Shown here piece by piece: positions 38,734 to 46,674 of a stretch of DNA of 64,000 nt. The position numbers and the translations under genes are program-made. The notes beneath the pieces are model-generated. The model was not told the DNA's origin and searched no databases. It saw only the letters and a program-made list of their open reading frames with translations. How positions within the stretch are numbered: the first letter of the stretch is position 1; every line of letters starts with the position of its first letter. This DNA comes from JAKGBX01 sp965366835 (GTDB lineage: Bacteria; Pseudomonadota; Alphaproteobacteria; Rhodobacterales; Rhodobacteraceae), in contig CBDUGF010000004.1 in assembly GCA_965366835.1 (NCBI GenBank), forward strand, positions 1 through 64,000, in the 5' to 3' direction.

Positions 38734-39966
38734 TCAGGCCAATAGCGCGCGCGCGACGTCTTCGCGAATTTCGCCGCGCTCGATCAGGGCCGCGGCAACA
38801 CGCTCGATCTCTTCCCCCCTGGCCCCCGCCGCGATGGCCACGTTACGGGCATGCAGGCCCATATGACCGCGCTGAATACCCTCGCCCGCCAGCGCCCTGA
38901 GCGCCGAGAAGTTCTGGATCAGTCCGACCGCCGCCATGACCCGCGCCAGCCGGTCGCCGGTCGTCGCGCCCATGATCTTGAGACATGCCTGCGCCGTGGG
39001 ATGTACCCGCGTGGCGCCGCCGACAATGCCCATCGGCACCGGCACTTCGATCTCGCCGAGCAAATCGCCCTCCGGCGTCCTGGCATAGCGGGTCAGCGGG
39101 CCATAACCGTCGCGCGCGGCGAAGGCATGCGCCCCGGCCTCGAGCGCGCGGCTGTCATTGCCGGTGGCCAGCGCCACGGCGGAGATGCCATTCATGATGC
39201 CCTTGTTGTGGGTCGCGGCGCGGTACGGATCATGGGCGGCGAATTCCCAGGCCGACAGGATGCCATCGACCGTCTCGGCGCCGATTTCCGACGCGGACCA
39301 GAGCGCATGGGCGCGCACCAGCCGACGGTCGGCGAGGTTGGACAGGATGCGCAGCCCCGCCTTGCCGCCGGTCCAGGCTTCCAGCTTCGGCGCCAGTTTT
39401 TCGGCCATGGTGTTGACAGTGTTGGCGCCCATCGCGTCGCGCACGTCGATGATCAGATGCACCACGAGAAACGGGCCTGCGATACGCACGTCGAGATCGC
39501 GGAACCCGCCGCCGAGTTGCACGAGCATCGGATCGCAGCTGTCGCATATCCCGGCGATTTCGGTGCGCCTGTCCTCGACTGCGGATTTGGCCGCCTCGAG
39601 ATCGGCCAGGCCGATGAGCTGTACCTGCGCGATCATCTGCGGCGCATCCGCCTCGGTCGTCACCCCACCGGTGGCGCGACAGGCGCGCGCGCCGTTGCAT
39701 ACCGCGGCGATGACCGAGCTTTCCTCGCTCGCCATCGGCACCAGCACATCGCGCCCGTCGACGATCAGGTTGGTGGCGACACCCAGAGGGACGGCCATGA
39801 CCGAGATCACGTTTTCGCTCAGGTTGTCGGCGAGATCGCCGTCATGGGCGGCGGTGGCAGCGAGATGAGCCACTTCATCAGCGGTGAGCCGGGCGGCTTC
39901 GGCAATGCGCGCGAGCCGGTCGGCGCGCGAAAGGTTGTGGAAGCCGGGAATGCGGGATGTGGTCAT
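38734..39966 (-). CDS. mvaA: Hydroxymethylglutaryl-CoA reductase, degradative (class II)
   Basis: Class II HMG-CoA reductase interconverting mevalonate and HMG-CoA. I chose the ATG at 39966 (410 residues, MTTSRIPGFHNLSRADRLA), with a GGAGGAG site 8 bases upstream. Visible motifs are ENVISVMAVPLGVATN (catalytic Glu), IDVRDAMGANTVNTM, HNKGIMNGISAVALA (catalytic Lys) and the HMGLHARN end (catalytic His). No other mevalonate genes are nearby. Both flanks carry repeats: the four-hairpin element at the 3' side and paired hairpin repeats at the 5' side. Confidence 0.92.
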   Translation of the reverse strand: MTTSRIPGFHNLSRADRLARIAEAARLTADEVAHLAATAAHDGDLADNLSENVISVMAVPLGVATNLIVDGRDVLVPMASEESSVIAAVCNGARACRATGGVTTEADAPQMIAQVQLIGLADLEAAKSAVEDRRTEIAGICDSCDPMLVQLGGGFRDLDVRIAGPFLVVHLIIDVRDAMGANTVNTMAEKLAPKLEAWTGGKAGLRILSNLADRRLVRAHALWSASEIGAETVDGILSAWEFAAHDPYRAATHNKGIMNGISAVALATGNDSRALEAGAHAFAARDGYGPLTRYARTPEGDLLGEIEVPVPMGIVGGATRVHPTAQACLKIMGATTGDRLARVMAAVGLIQNFSALRALAGEGIQRGHMGLHARNVAIAAGARGEEIERVAAALIERGEIREDVARALLA

Positions 39967-40034
39967 GGGGCGTTCTCCTCCGGGCAAAGGGACCCGTTGG
40001 CGGAGGTGAGGTCAAGAGGGTGTAGAGGAGGTAA

Positions 40035-40056
40035 GCGCCCTCCCTCGGGTGGGCGC
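40035..40056. repeat. GCGCCC hairpin repeat, short copy upstream of the HMG-CoA reductase gene
   Basis: GCGCCCTCCC-TC-GGGTGGGCGC forms a 10-position stem with one mismatch. It resembles the hairpin at 40130-40156 but is shortened, and lacks the TGCCCGGCG tail. Confidence 0.55.
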
Positions 40057-40129
40057 ATGCAACAAAAGAGGGGAGCTCTTTATCCAGGAGGCCCCTAGCG
40101 ACCTGACACTGGTGCGGAACATTACCAAA

Positions 40130-40156
40130 GCGCCCTCCCGGTGGGAGGGAGGGCGC
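40130..40156 (-). terminator. Hairpin downstream of prpE, repeat family member
   Basis: GCGCCCTCCC (40130-40139) pairs perfectly with GGGAGGGCGC (40147-40156). Read on the minus strand it follows prpE by 40 bases and is followed by CTTTGG, so it can serve as the prpE terminator. The flank TGCCCGGCGG is shared with the hairpin at 48105-48130. Confidence 0.65.
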
Positions 40157-40195
40157 TGCCCGGCGGCTCTGCGAGCCTTGATTCCGGGCTGGGCG

Positions 40196-42085
40196 CTATT
40201 TCGCGTAGCCAATCGCCTGCAACGCCTCTGCGATTTCGTCGAGAACCGCCGGGTCGTCGATTGTCGCCGGCATCTTCCATTCGCCGCCATCGGCGATCGA
40301 CACCATGGTGGCGCGCAGGATCTTGCCCGAGCGGGTCTTGGGCAGGCGATCCACGACAACGGCGAGCTTGAATGCCGCCACCGGGCCGATCTTGTCGCGC
40401 ACCAGCTTGACCACCTCGGCGGTGATCTCGTCATGCGGGCGATCGACACCCTTGGTCAGGCAGACGAAGCCGACCGGCAACTGCCCCTTGAGCTGATCCG
40501 TCACGCCGATGACGGCGCATTCGGCCACATCCGGGTGGCTGGCCAGAACCTCTTCCATCGCGCCGGTGCTGAGCCGGTGCCCGGCGACGTTGATCACATC
40601 GTCGGTGCGCGCCATGATGTAGAGATAGCCGTCTTCGTCGATCATGCCGGCATCGCCGGTTTCGTAATAGCCCGGGAAATGGCTGAGATAGCTCTTCTGG
40701 AAGCGCTCTTCGGCGTTCCAGAGATTGGGCAGCGTGCCCGGCGGCAACGGCAGCTTGACCGCGATGGCGCCCAATTCGCCCGGCTTCATCGGGTTGCCGC
40801 CTTCGTCGAGGATCTGCACGTCATAGCCGGGCATCGCCACGGTCGGGCTGCCGAGCTTGACCGGCAGCGCTTCGATCCCCACCGGGTTGCCGGCGATGGT
40901 CCAGCCGGTTTCGGTCTGCCACCAGTGGTCATAGACCGGTTTGCCGGTCATCTCTTGGGTCCAGACGATGGTATCGGGATCGGCGCGCTCGCCGGCGAGA
41001 TAGATCGCGTTGAGCGCACTGAGGTCGTATTTGCGGATGAATTCGCCCTTGGGGTCTTCGCGTTTGACGGCGCGAAAGGCGGTGGGCGCGGTGAAGAAGC
41101 TCTTGACCTTGTGTTCCGAGATCACCCGCCAGAAGGTGCCGGCATCGGGGGTGCCGACGGGCTTGCCCTCGAACACGATGGTGGTGTTGCCGTGGATCAG
41201 CGGCGCGTAGCAGATATAGCTGTGGCCGACGACCCAGCCGACATCGGAGGCGGCCCAGAACACATCGCCGGGATCGACGTTGTAGATGTTCTTCATCGTC
41301 CAGTTCAGTGCCACAAGCTGGCCCGCGGTATGGCGGATCACGCCCTTGGGCGCGCCGGTGGTGCCGGAAGTGTAGAGGATATAGGACGGGTGATTGCCCT
41401 CGACGGGGACGCAATCGGCCGGAGCGACGCCTTTCTGCGCCTCGTACCAGTCGAAATCGCGACCCTCGGTGAGCGGCGCGACTTCCTCTTCGCGTTGCAG
41501 GATCAGGGTGAAATCGGGCTTGTGTTTGGCGAGGTCAATGGCGCCGTCGAGCAGGGGTTTGTATTTCACCACGCGGCCCGGTTCGAGCCCGCAAGAGGCG
41601 GCGATGATCGCCTTGGGCCTGGCATCGTCGATCCGCACCGCCAGCTCGTTGGCGGCAAAGCCGCCGAACACAACCGAATGGATCGCGCCGATGCGCCCGC
41701 AGGCCAACATCGCTTCCAAAGCCTGCGGCACCATCGGCATGTAGATCACCACGCGATCGCCCTTTTCGACCCCCTTGGCCTTGAGCGCCCCGGCGAGGCC
41801 GGCAACGCGGGTTTTCAGCTCGGCGAAGGAGATGTGTTCCTGGCGTCCGGTGATCGGGCTGTCATAGATGATCGCGGTCTGCTCGGCTCGGCCATTTTCA
41901 ACGTGGCGGTCGACCGCGTTCCAGCAGGTGTTGCATTTGGCGTCGGCATACCACTCGTAGAGATTGTTGCCCTTGTCGAAGAGCGCCTTCGAGGGCGGTT
42001 TGTCCCAGTCGATGGCCTTGGCCGCCTCCATCCAGAATGTTTCGGGGTCGGCTTTCCAGGCGTTATAGACGTCGCGGTATCCCAT
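40196..42085 (-). CDS. prpE: Propionyl-CoA synthetase
   Basis: Activates propionate (acetate less well) to the CoA thioester through an acyl-adenylate. The 629 residues start GYRDVYNAWKADPETFWMEA, typical of PrpE. Core motifs are the P-loop YILYTSGTTGAPKGV, WWQTETG, YYETGDAG, and the acetylatable lysine in PKTRSGKILR near residue 590. A strong GAGGAGG site precedes the ATG. TTTGCAAA boxes lie upstream. Confidence 0.97.
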   Translation of the reverse strand: MGYRDVYNAWKADPETFWMEAAKAIDWDKPPSKALFDKGNNLYEWYADAKCNTCWNAVDRHVENGRAEQTAIIYDSPITGRQEHISFAELKTRVAGLAGALKAKGVEKGDRVVIYMPMVPQALEAMLACGRIGAIHSVVFGGFAANELAVRIDDARPKAIIAASCGLEPGRVVKYKPLLDGAIDLAKHKPDFTLILQREEEVAPLTEGRDFDWYEAQKGVAPADCVPVEGNHPSYILYTSGTTGAPKGVIRHTAGQLVALNWTMKNIYNVDPGDVFWAASDVGWVVGHSYICYAPLIHGNTTIVFEGKPVGTPDAGTFWRVISEHKVKSFFTAPTAFRAVKREDPKGEFIRKYDLSALNAIYLAGERADPDTIVWTQEMTGKPVYDHWWQTETGWTIAGNPVGIEALPVKLGSPTVAMPGYDVQILDEGGNPMKPGELGAIAVKLPLPPGTLPNLWNAEERFQKSYLSHFPGYYETGDAGMIDEDGYLYIMARTDDVINVAGHRLSTGAMEEVLASHPDVAECAVIGVTDQLKGQLPVGFVCLTKGVDRPHDEITAEVVKLVRDKIGPVAAFKLAVVVDRLPKTRSGKILRATMVSIADGGEWKMPATIDDPAVLDEIAEALQAIGYAK

Positions 42086-42169
42086 GGCATACTCCTCCTC
42101 GGCTTGGTAAAGGAGTTACGCCCTCTCGACGCCACCGGGCAACCCCCTTGGGCGACCTAGCGTCAGTTT

Positions 42170-42292
42170 ATCGCAAGATATTTGCAAGACCTGCCGGAGC
42201 GGAGCTGCAAATTTTTGCAAAGCCCTGTTTTATATACAATTGGCCTGCATAGCCCACCCTTGTTTGCAAAATTGCGAACTTGCTTCTGCAAA
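42170..42292. promoter_or_regulatory. Cluster of TTTGCAAA-type boxes upstream of prpE
   Basis: Boxes at 42181-42188 (TTTGCAAG), 42204-42211 (GCTGCAAA), 42214-42221 (TTTGCAAA), 42263-42270 (TTTGCAAA) and 42285-42292 (TCTGCAAA). The palindromic octamer TTTGCAAA, paired with a 4-base spacer, is the recognised site of the short-chain acyl-CoA regulators PccR/RamB/ScfR. Spacings here are not the exact 4 bases, so the match is partial. The boxes lie 96 to 207 bases before the prpE start. Confidence 0.55.
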
Positions 42293-42314
42293 CACCGATT
42301 CGTCGCGCCCCGAC

Positions 42315-42644
42315 TCAATGTGACGGCTTGTCGGGATTGATCGCGGGGAAGGTTGCGGTCGGCGTGTGCTTGGTAATCACCTTGCGGCGTCTGGTTTCTT
42401 CAAGCACGCGCTGCGCGGTGAGAGCGCATTTGCCGAGGCAATTATATCCGACACCATTGACGTAAACCGTTTGGATAAACTCGTCTTCTTCCTGCAATCC
42501 CACTTGGCGGGTAACGGTCATGCTAACCACTCTGTAAGCCTTGCCATCGACCGTGACGTAAGTGGTGACCCCCGCGGTTTCGTTGAGAATACAGGCCGAA
42601 AGGCCCAGAACCGTAACGCAACACACTGCAATAAGCCGCATCAT
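42315..42644 (-). CDS. Small hypothetical lipoprotein
   Basis: A 109-residue exported lipoprotein of unknown role. The ATG at 42644 has a GGGAGG site 7-8 bases upstream; the frame is open 63 bases further. The signal peptide MMRLIAVCCVTVLGLSAC ends in a lipobox with Cys near residue 18, followed by ILNETAGVTTYVTVDGKAYR. The rest is basic, with two Cys (YNCLGKCA) that could form a disulfide. I see no family resemblance. It lies between maeB and prpE on the same strand. Confidence 0.75.
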   Translation of the reverse strand: MMRLIAVCCVTVLGLSACILNETAGVTTYVTVDGKAYRVVSMTVTRQVGLQEEDEFIQTVYVNGVGYNCLGKCALTAQRVLEETRRRKVITKHTPTATFPAINPDKPSH

Positions 42645-42721
42645 CGAAGCCTCCCCGCATCGTGCATCCCCGCGCCCGAGGATACACGACTGCAGGCAAT
42701 TCCCCAAATCGGAGCCTGAGC

Positions 42722-45019
42722 TCAGCCGTAATGCTCGACCGGGGTTCCGGCCACGGCGGCCATGTTCAGCAGGCCGCGCGGGGTGACGCCGGGGGTGACG
42801 ATATGGGCGCGGTTGCCCATGCCCATCAGGATCGGACCGACCTCGAGACCGCCGCCTTTCATCTTGAGAATGTTGCGCACGCCAGAGGCGGCATCGGCAT
42901 GGGCGAAGATCAGCACGTTGGCCGCACCGTCGAGCCGACCGTCGGGCAACAGCCGCTCGCGCAGATCGGGATCGAGCGCGGCATCGACATTCATCTCGCC
43001 CTCATAGGTGAAATCGCGCGGCGCCGCATCGAGCAGCGCCATCGCGTCGCGCAGGCGCCTGCCCGAGCCTTCGGCCTGGTTGCCGAATTGCGATTGCGAA
43101 CAGAAGGCGATCTTGGGTTCGATCCCGAAGCGGCGCACATGGCGCGCGGCCCCGACCGCCACTTCGGCCAGCTGTTCCGGGCTGGGCGTGCTCCAGACAT
43201 GGGTATCGGCGATGAACAGCGGCCCGCTTTCGAGAATCATCATGCTGAGCGCGCCATGCGGGCGTTGCGTCTTGCTGCCCAGAACCTGGGAAATATAGCC
43301 CAGATGCCAGCGGTATTCGCCGAAAGTGCCGCAGATCATGCTGTCGGCCTCGTCGCGATGCACCATGATGGCGGCAATCGCCGTGGTGTTGGTACGCATG
43401 ATGGCGCGGGCGATATCGGGGGTGACGCCGCGGCGCGCCATGATCTGGTGATAGCTGCCCCAGTAGTCGCGGTAGCGCGGGTCGTTCTCGGGGTTGACGA
43501 CCTGGAAATCGCGGCCCGGGCGGATGGTCAGACCATCGCGTTCGCAGCGCGCTTCCAGAACCTCGGGGCGGCCGATCAGGATCGGCTGTTCGGTGGTTTC
43601 CTCGAGAATCGCCTGCGCCGCGCGCAGCACGCGATCATCCTCGCCCTCGGCGAACACGATCCGGCGCGACGCGGTACGCGCGGCATCGAACACCGGGCGC
43701 ATCAGCAGCGCGGACTTGAACACCGACTGGTTCAGTTTCTGGCGGTATTCGGCAAAGTTTTCGATCTCGCGGGTGGCGACACCGCTTTTCATCGCCGCTT
43801 CGGCTACGGCGGAGGAGACGATGGCCACCAGCCGCGGATCGAACGGTTTGGGGATCAGATATTCGGGCCCGAAGGTGAGGTGTTCGCCCTGATAGGCGGC
43901 CGCGGCCTCGGCGCTTGTGGTGGCGCGGGCCAGTTCGGCGATGCCCTCGATACAGGCGATCTGCATCTCGTCATTGATCTCGGTGGCGCCGACATCGAGC
44001 GCACCGCGAAAGATGAACGGAAAACACAGCACGTTGTTGACCTGATTGGGATAATCGCTGCGCCCGGTGGCGATGATCGCGTCCGGCGCCACCGTTCTGA
44101 CCTCTTCCGGCAGGATTTCGGGCGTCGGATTGGCCAGCGCGAAGATGATCGGCTGACCGGTCATCTTCGCCACCATTTCGGGCGTCAGGACGCCGGGGCC
44201 GGAAAGGCCGAGGAACAGGTCGGCGCCATCAATGACATCGTCGAGTGTGCGCAGATCGCTGTCTTGCGCAAAAGCCGCCTTTTGCGGGTTCATGTCTTCG
44301 GTGCGGCCTTCATAGACCAGCCCGTGAATATCGCAGAGCCAGACGTTTTCGCGCTTCACCCCGAGTTTCAGCAGCATGTTGAGGCAGGCGATGCCGGCCG
44401 CGCCGCCGCCGGTGGAGACGATCTTGATCTTGTCGAATGTCTTGCCTGCGACATGCAGCGCGTTGGTGGCGGCGGCGCCGACGACGATGGCGGTACCGTG
44501 CTGATCGTCGTGAAATACCGGGATGTTCATCCGCTCGCGGCACAGCTTCTCGACGATGAAGCAATCGGGCGCCTTGATGTCTTCGAGGTTGATCGCGCCG
44601 AATGTCGGTTCGAGGGCGCAGACGATATCGGCGAGACGCTCGGGATCGGATTCGTTGACCTCGATATCGAAACAGTCGATGCCGGCGAAATTCTTGAACA
44701 GCACCGCCTTGCCTTCCATCACCGGCTTGGACGCCAACGCGCCGATATTGCCGAGGCCGAGCACCGCCGTGCCGTTGGAGACCACCGCCACGAGATTGCC
44801 GCGCGCGGTGTAGCGCCGCGCATTGGCCGGATCGTCCCTGATCTCGAGGCTGGCCTCGGCGACACCGGGGGAATAGGCGCGGGCCAGATCGCGGCCATTT
44901 GCCAGCGGCTTGGTGGCGCGGATCTCGAGCTTGCCGGGTTTGGGAAACTCATGATATTGCAAGGCCGCCTGACGCAGGGCTTCCTTGGGGTCTCTGGGAT
45001 CTCGGATGTCTTTCGACAT
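42722..45019 (-). CDS. maeB: NADP-dependent malic enzyme with phosphotransacetylase-like domain
   Basis: Oxidative decarboxylation of malate to pyruvate with NADP. From the ATG at 45019 the protein has 765 residues. The malic domain shows LARAYSPGVAEASLEI, the catalytic region ASKPVMEGKAVLFKNFAGID and HDDQHGTAIVVGAAATNAL; the NAD domain shows STGGGAAGIACL. The C-terminal half (about 430-765) is a phosphotransacetylase-like domain (RRIVFAEGEDDRVLRAAQ), normally regulatory in such enzymes. Divergent from the bicupin gene. Confidence 0.97.
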   Translation of the reverse strand: MSKDIRDPRDPKEALRQAALQYHEFPKPGKLEIRATKPLANGRDLARAYSPGVAEASLEIRDDPANARRYTARGNLVAVVSNGTAVLGLGNIGALASKPVMEGKAVLFKNFAGIDCFDIEVNESDPERLADIVCALEPTFGAINLEDIKAPDCFIVEKLCRERMNIPVFHDDQHGTAIVVGAAATNALHVAGKTFDKIKIVSTGGGAAGIACLNMLLKLGVKRENVWLCDIHGLVYEGRTEDMNPQKAAFAQDSDLRTLDDVIDGADLFLGLSGPGVLTPEMVAKMTGQPIIFALANPTPEILPEEVRTVAPDAIIATGRSDYPNQVNNVLCFPFIFRGALDVGATEINDEMQIACIEGIAELARATTSAEAAAAYQGEHLTFGPEYLIPKPFDPRLVAIVSSAVAEAAMKSGVATREIENFAEYRQKLNQSVFKSALLMRPVFDAARTASRRIVFAEGEDDRVLRAAQAILEETTEQPILIGRPEVLEARCERDGLTIRPGRDFQVVNPENDPRYRDYWGSYHQIMARRGVTPDIARAIMRTNTTAIAAIMVHRDEADSMICGTFGEYRWHLGYISQVLGSKTQRPHGALSMMILESGPLFIADTHVWSTPSPEQLAEVAVGAARHVRRFGIEPKIAFCSQSQFGNQAEGSGRRLRDAMALLDAAPRDFTYEGEMNVDAALDPDLRERLLPDGRLDGAANVLIFAHADAASGVRNILKMKGGGLEVGPILMGMGNRAHIVTPGVTPRGLLNMAAVAGTPVEHYG

Positions 45020-45045
45020 GGTGCGGCCTCGCGGAATTGGCAATT

Positions 45046-45059
45046 GTTTAACGTTAAAC
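45046..45059. promoter_or_regulatory. Perfect 14-base palindrome GTTTAACGTTAAAC between maeB and the bicupin gene
   Basis: It lies 27 bases upstream of the maeB start and about 100 bases before the bicupin start, in an AT-rich stretch that also has CAATTG next to it. It has the form of an operator for a dimeric regulator; the regulator is unknown. Confidence 0.5.
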
Positions 45060-45160
45060 TACTTTTTTGGCGAGGGGAAGCCGGGGTTTTCCACGGCCTG
45101 CAGACGCCTCATCTTGCAATTGAGTGTATCCCCGCGCAGACTTGGACGTCGAGGGGGGCA

Positions 45161-46267
45161 ATGATGCACGGAAAACAGGATGAAATCCGGGCCGAGATCC
45201 GGCTTCCGACGCAGGAATTGCGGGACGACATTCCGTTTTTCACCAAGGTGCTGCGGATGCGGATGGACATGATCTATCCCGCCGATTCCCCGCGTGTCGC
45301 GGTGTTTTCCGGCCATGGGCTGCGGCTGCGCATCGAGCAGGGGGCGGAGGAAACGCCCGGCACGATCCGCATCCTGAGCGACACGCCGGATGCTTTTGCC
45401 GAAGGCCGGCGCCGCCTGACCGCGCCCAATGGCACGCGCGTGGAAATCGAAGAGCTGAACCCGGCGCTGGTGCTGCCCGAGACCCGGCATGCCTTTGTCG
45501 TGCGGCGGCTGGCCGACGAGGCGCCCTGGATCATCGGGCGCGCCGGCATGCAGTATCGCGACCTCATTCCTGATCGGCTCGGCGGCTCGATCATCGCCAG
45601 CCATATCCGCATCCCCGATGCCGGGCCGGTTCCCGACATGGTGCATTTTCACAAGGTCGGGTTTCAGCTGATCTTCTGCGTCTCCGGCTGGGTCGATGTG
45701 CTCTATGAGGATCAGGGCGGCTTGCGCCGGCTCACCCCCGGCGATTGCTTCATCCAGCCGCCCGAGATCCGCCACCGGGTGATGGAGGCGAGCGAGAACC
45801 TGCAGGTGATCGAGATCGGGGTGCCGGCGGATCATGTGACCGAGATCGACCACGAGATGACCCTGCCGACGCCGGAGCTGCGCCCAGAGCGGGAATGGGG
45901 CGGGCAGCGGTTTGTGCATGATATCGGGGCCGAGGCCGATTGGGCGCCGCACCGCCTGCCCGGTTTTGAGGCGCGCGATACCACGATTGCGCGCAACACC
46001 GGCGATGTCGCCGGGGTCTGGGTGGTGCGGCGGGCTGAAGGCGGGCCGGTCTGGGCGCGTCACGATGCCGATATCCTGTTCGGCTATGTGATGGCGGGCA
46101 AGGTGACGCTCGAGGGCGAGGGCCAGCCGGACCATGCACTCGCGCTGGGCGACGCCTTTGTCATCCCGCCGGGGATGAAGACCCGGCTTTCGGCTGCGTC
46201 GGATGATTTCGAACTGCTGGAAGTGGCCCTGCCGGGCGATTTTGCAACCATACTGGAGGACCGATGA
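45161..46267 (+). CDS. Bicupin-domain protein heading the nucleoside salvage operon
   Basis: 368 residues with two cupin barrels. The first carries VHFHKVGFQLIFCVSGWVDV then the LTPGDCFIQPPEIRHRVME motif. The second carries VWARHDADILFGYVMAGKVT and LALGDAFVIPPGMKTRL, with fewer metal ligands. The ATG pair at 45161/45164 follows GAGGGGGG. The very long open frame upstream (to 42662) is antisense to maeB and not coding. Its stop overlaps the cdd start by 4 bases. Function is unknown; a small-molecule-binding or enzymatic role is likely. Confidence 0.8.
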   Translation: MMHGKQDEIRAEIRLPTQELRDDIPFFTKVLRMRMDMIYPADSPRVAVFSGHGLRLRIEQGAEETPGTIRILSDTPDAFAEGRRRLTAPNGTRVEIEELNPALVLPETRHAFVVRRLADEAPWIIGRAGMQYRDLIPDRLGGSIIASHIRIPDAGPVPDMVHFHKVGFQLIFCVSGWVDVLYEDQGGLRRLTPGDCFIQPPEIRHRVMEASENLQVIEIGVPADHVTEIDHEMTLPTPELRPEREWGGQRFVHDIGAEADWAPHRLPGFEARDTTIARNTGDVAGVWVVRRAEGGPVWARHDADILFGYVMAGKVTLEGEGQPDHALALGDAFVIPPGMKTRLSAASDDFELLEVALPGDFATILEDR

Positions 46268-46674
46268 TGCCGCTTCTCGATGCCGCCCGCAGCGTGCGCG
46301 AAAACGCCTATGCCCCGTATTCGCATTTCAGGGTCGGCGCGGCAGTGCGCGGCAAATCGGGGGCGATCTATAGCGGCTGCAATGTCGAGAACGCGGCCTA
46401 TCCCGAGGGCACCTGCGCCGAGGCCGGGGCGATTGCGGCGATGGTGGCGGCGGGCGAGACCGAGCTGGTCGAGGTGGCGGTGATCGCCGACAGCCCGCAC
46501 CCGGTGCCGCCTTGCGGCGGCTGCCGCCAGAAGCTGGCCGAGTTCGGCGCCGGGCATGTGATGGTGACCCTGGCGACGACCGGCGGGGCAGAGAGCCGTC
46601 ATAGCATTTCCGAGCTGTTGCCGGGGGCCTTCGCGCTCGACCATATGAGCCACGGCGACGGCGGCGAAAGCTGA
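46264..46674 (+). CDS. cdd: Cytidine deaminase
   Basis: Zinc enzyme deaminating cytidine and deoxycytidine. The 136 residues have ENAYAPYSHFRVGAAVRGK, the catalytic NVENAAYPEGTCAEAGAIAA (with Cys-Ala-Glu) near residues 40-60, and the other zinc ligands in PPCGGCRQKLAEF near 80-92. This is the short homotetrameric type. Coupled to the gene before (ATGA) and to deoA (TGATG). Confidence 0.97.
   Translation: MMPLLDAARSVRENAYAPYSHFRVGAAVRGKSGAIYSGCNVENAAYPEGTCAEAGAIAAMVAAGETELVEVAVIADSPHPVPPCGGCRQKLAEFGAGHVMVTLATTGGAESRHSISELLPGAFALDHMSHGDGGES

Noticed and set aside
42662..45160. Upstream extension of the bicupin frame to about 1201 residues
   Set aside because: The added 833 residues are antisense to maeB and have no motif. 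The bicupin domain starts at 45161 with a ribosome site.
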